This document shows positions 63,504 to 64,000 of a DNA stretch of 64,000 bases, piece after piece (position 1 is the stretch's first letter; the number at the start of each line of letters is the position of its first letter). The DNA comes from Winogradskyella helgolandensis (lineage in GTDB: Bacteria > Bacteroidota > Bacteroidia > Flavobacteriales > Flavobacteriaceae), in the NCBI RefSeq assembly GCF_013404085.1, contig NZ_JABFHO010000001.1, positions 1,178,001 to 1,242,000 on the forward strand, given 5' to 3'. The position numbers and the translations under genes are program-made. The notes below the pieces were generated by a model. That model made no database searches. It saw only the letters and a list, made by a program, of their open reading frames with translations, and had not been told where the DNA came from.

Positions 63504-64000
63504 ATGCAAGAAAATACATTTGAAATTACCGATGATTTATTAGCTAGCAAAAGTCAGCGTTTTCTCCATTATATTATTGATGCAATTCCCCAATATTTAT
63601 TTTTCTATGCCTTAACTTATGGGTTTTATTATTTAGGCGAGTTAACAGGTATTTATATTTTTAATGACTACTGGAATGGGATGTCTGAAATTGAAGATCT
63701 AATTATAACTTATTTGTTTATAGTTCTCTATTACTTTGTAATGGAAAAATACACCTTTAAAACATTTGGGAAGTTCTTTACTAAAACAATCGTGGTTTCT
63801 ATTGATGGTAGTGAGCCTACCACAAAACAAATACTTCAAAGAAGCTTGAGTAGGTGTATACCATTTGATGCATTATCCTTTTTAGGCACAATTGGCAAGG
63901 GTTGGCATGATTCTTTTTCAAATACTTACGTAGTTAAAGAAGATGAATTTTACGCGAGAAAAAATGCCTTGCTCGCATTAGAAAAAATTGGGCAAATTGG
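63504..64000 (+). CDS. RDD-family membrane protein, 3' end missing
   Basis: An open frame from ATG 63504 runs off the window (165 full codons). The product starts MQENTFEITDDLLASKSQRF and has early membrane segments (IIDAIPQYLFFYALTYGFYYL; LIITYLFIVLYYFVM), then a KYTFKTFGKFFTKTIVVS stretch and RSLSRCIPFDALSFLG. The order RFLHYIIDAI, two helices, then the G-K-F-T-K loop is that of RDD proteins, which are small membrane proteins of unclear role. It follows the nrdA terminator, so it has its own promoter. Confidence 0.8.
   Translation, partial: MQENTFEITDDLLASKSQRFLHYIIDAIPQYLFFYALTYGFYYLGELTGIYIFNDYWNGMSEIEDLIITYLFIVLYYFVMEKYTFKTFGKFFTKTIVVSIDGSEPTTKQILQRSLSRCIPFDALSFLGTIGKGWHDSFSNTYVVKEDEFYARKNALLALEKIGQI

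Noticed and set aside
1..64000. CRISPR arrays, tRNA and rRNA genes, insertion sequences and prophage genes
   Set aside because: No regular short-repeat array, no tRNA-like cloverleaf and no transposase or integrase sequence was recognised; absence is by reading only, not by a search tool.

Overview
The window comes from a marine, polysaccharide-degrading member of the Bacteroidota, most likely a flavobacterium. Evidence: AT-rich DNA, SusC/SusD pairs, type IX secretion (T9SS) C-terminal domains, TAnnTTTG -7 promoter elements, weak ribosome-binding sites, a split MetH and an ATP-cone NrdB. No tRNA, rRNA, CRISPR array, phage or insertion sequence was recognised.

Bases 1 to about 33,000 form an alginate utilisation locus. 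It encodes four recognisable alginate lyases (a PL6 cut by the window edge, PL7, PL17 and a complete PL6), two related secreted jelly-roll proteins that may be further lyases, two SusC/SusD pairs, a PKD surface glycan-binding lipoprotein and a T9SS carbohydrate-binding-like protein. The cytoplasmic route is complete: KdgF turns unsaturated uronate into DEH, an MFS permease carries uronates across the inner membrane, an SDR reduces DEH to KDG, KdgK phosphorylates it, and KDPG aldolase yields pyruvate and glyceraldehyde-3-phosphate. A PPi-type phosphofructokinase lies inside the same operon. A FadR-type GntR regulator, a LacI regulator and an unusually short LacI-like protein are present. Four promoters carry tandem TGGT-N2-ACCA boxes with an exact 13-bp period, overlapping the -7 element; they probably are the GntR operators. 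A 30-bp perfect palindrome and a near-copy lie between lacI and kdgK and are probably LacI operators. A DPGN-less Nramp-like transporter and a type I mannose-6-phosphate isomerase sit unexpectedly in the first operon.

Bases 33,000 to 45,300 are mostly housekeeping: an EamA permease; a minus-strand methionine operon (metZ, metH in two pieces, metF) behind a SAM-I riboswitch with its own terminator; a HupE-like protein; dCMP deaminase; an S41 protease; a short flavoprotein; MarC; and DUF3109.

Bases 45,500 to 59,500 hold signalling and surface genes: a secreted TPR-CHAT protease, a convergent sigma factor/anti-sigma-like pair, a small lipoprotein, a beta-barrel protein, two DUF4412 proteins flanking a 1271-residue T9SS protein, and a TPR histidine kinase with a LytTR regulator. 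The sequence TGTTTAC-N14/15-GACACTAA occurs before the sigma gene, the lipoprotein and the first DUF4412 gene. It looks like an autoregulated ECF promoter and defines a candidate uncharacterised regulon.

Bases 59,500 to 64,000 contain an intergenic region with two hairpins not attached to any gene, nrdB and nrdA, and the start of an RDD membrane protein. Palindromes with ATTCCTGC or ATTCCCA arms are scattered between housekeeping genes.
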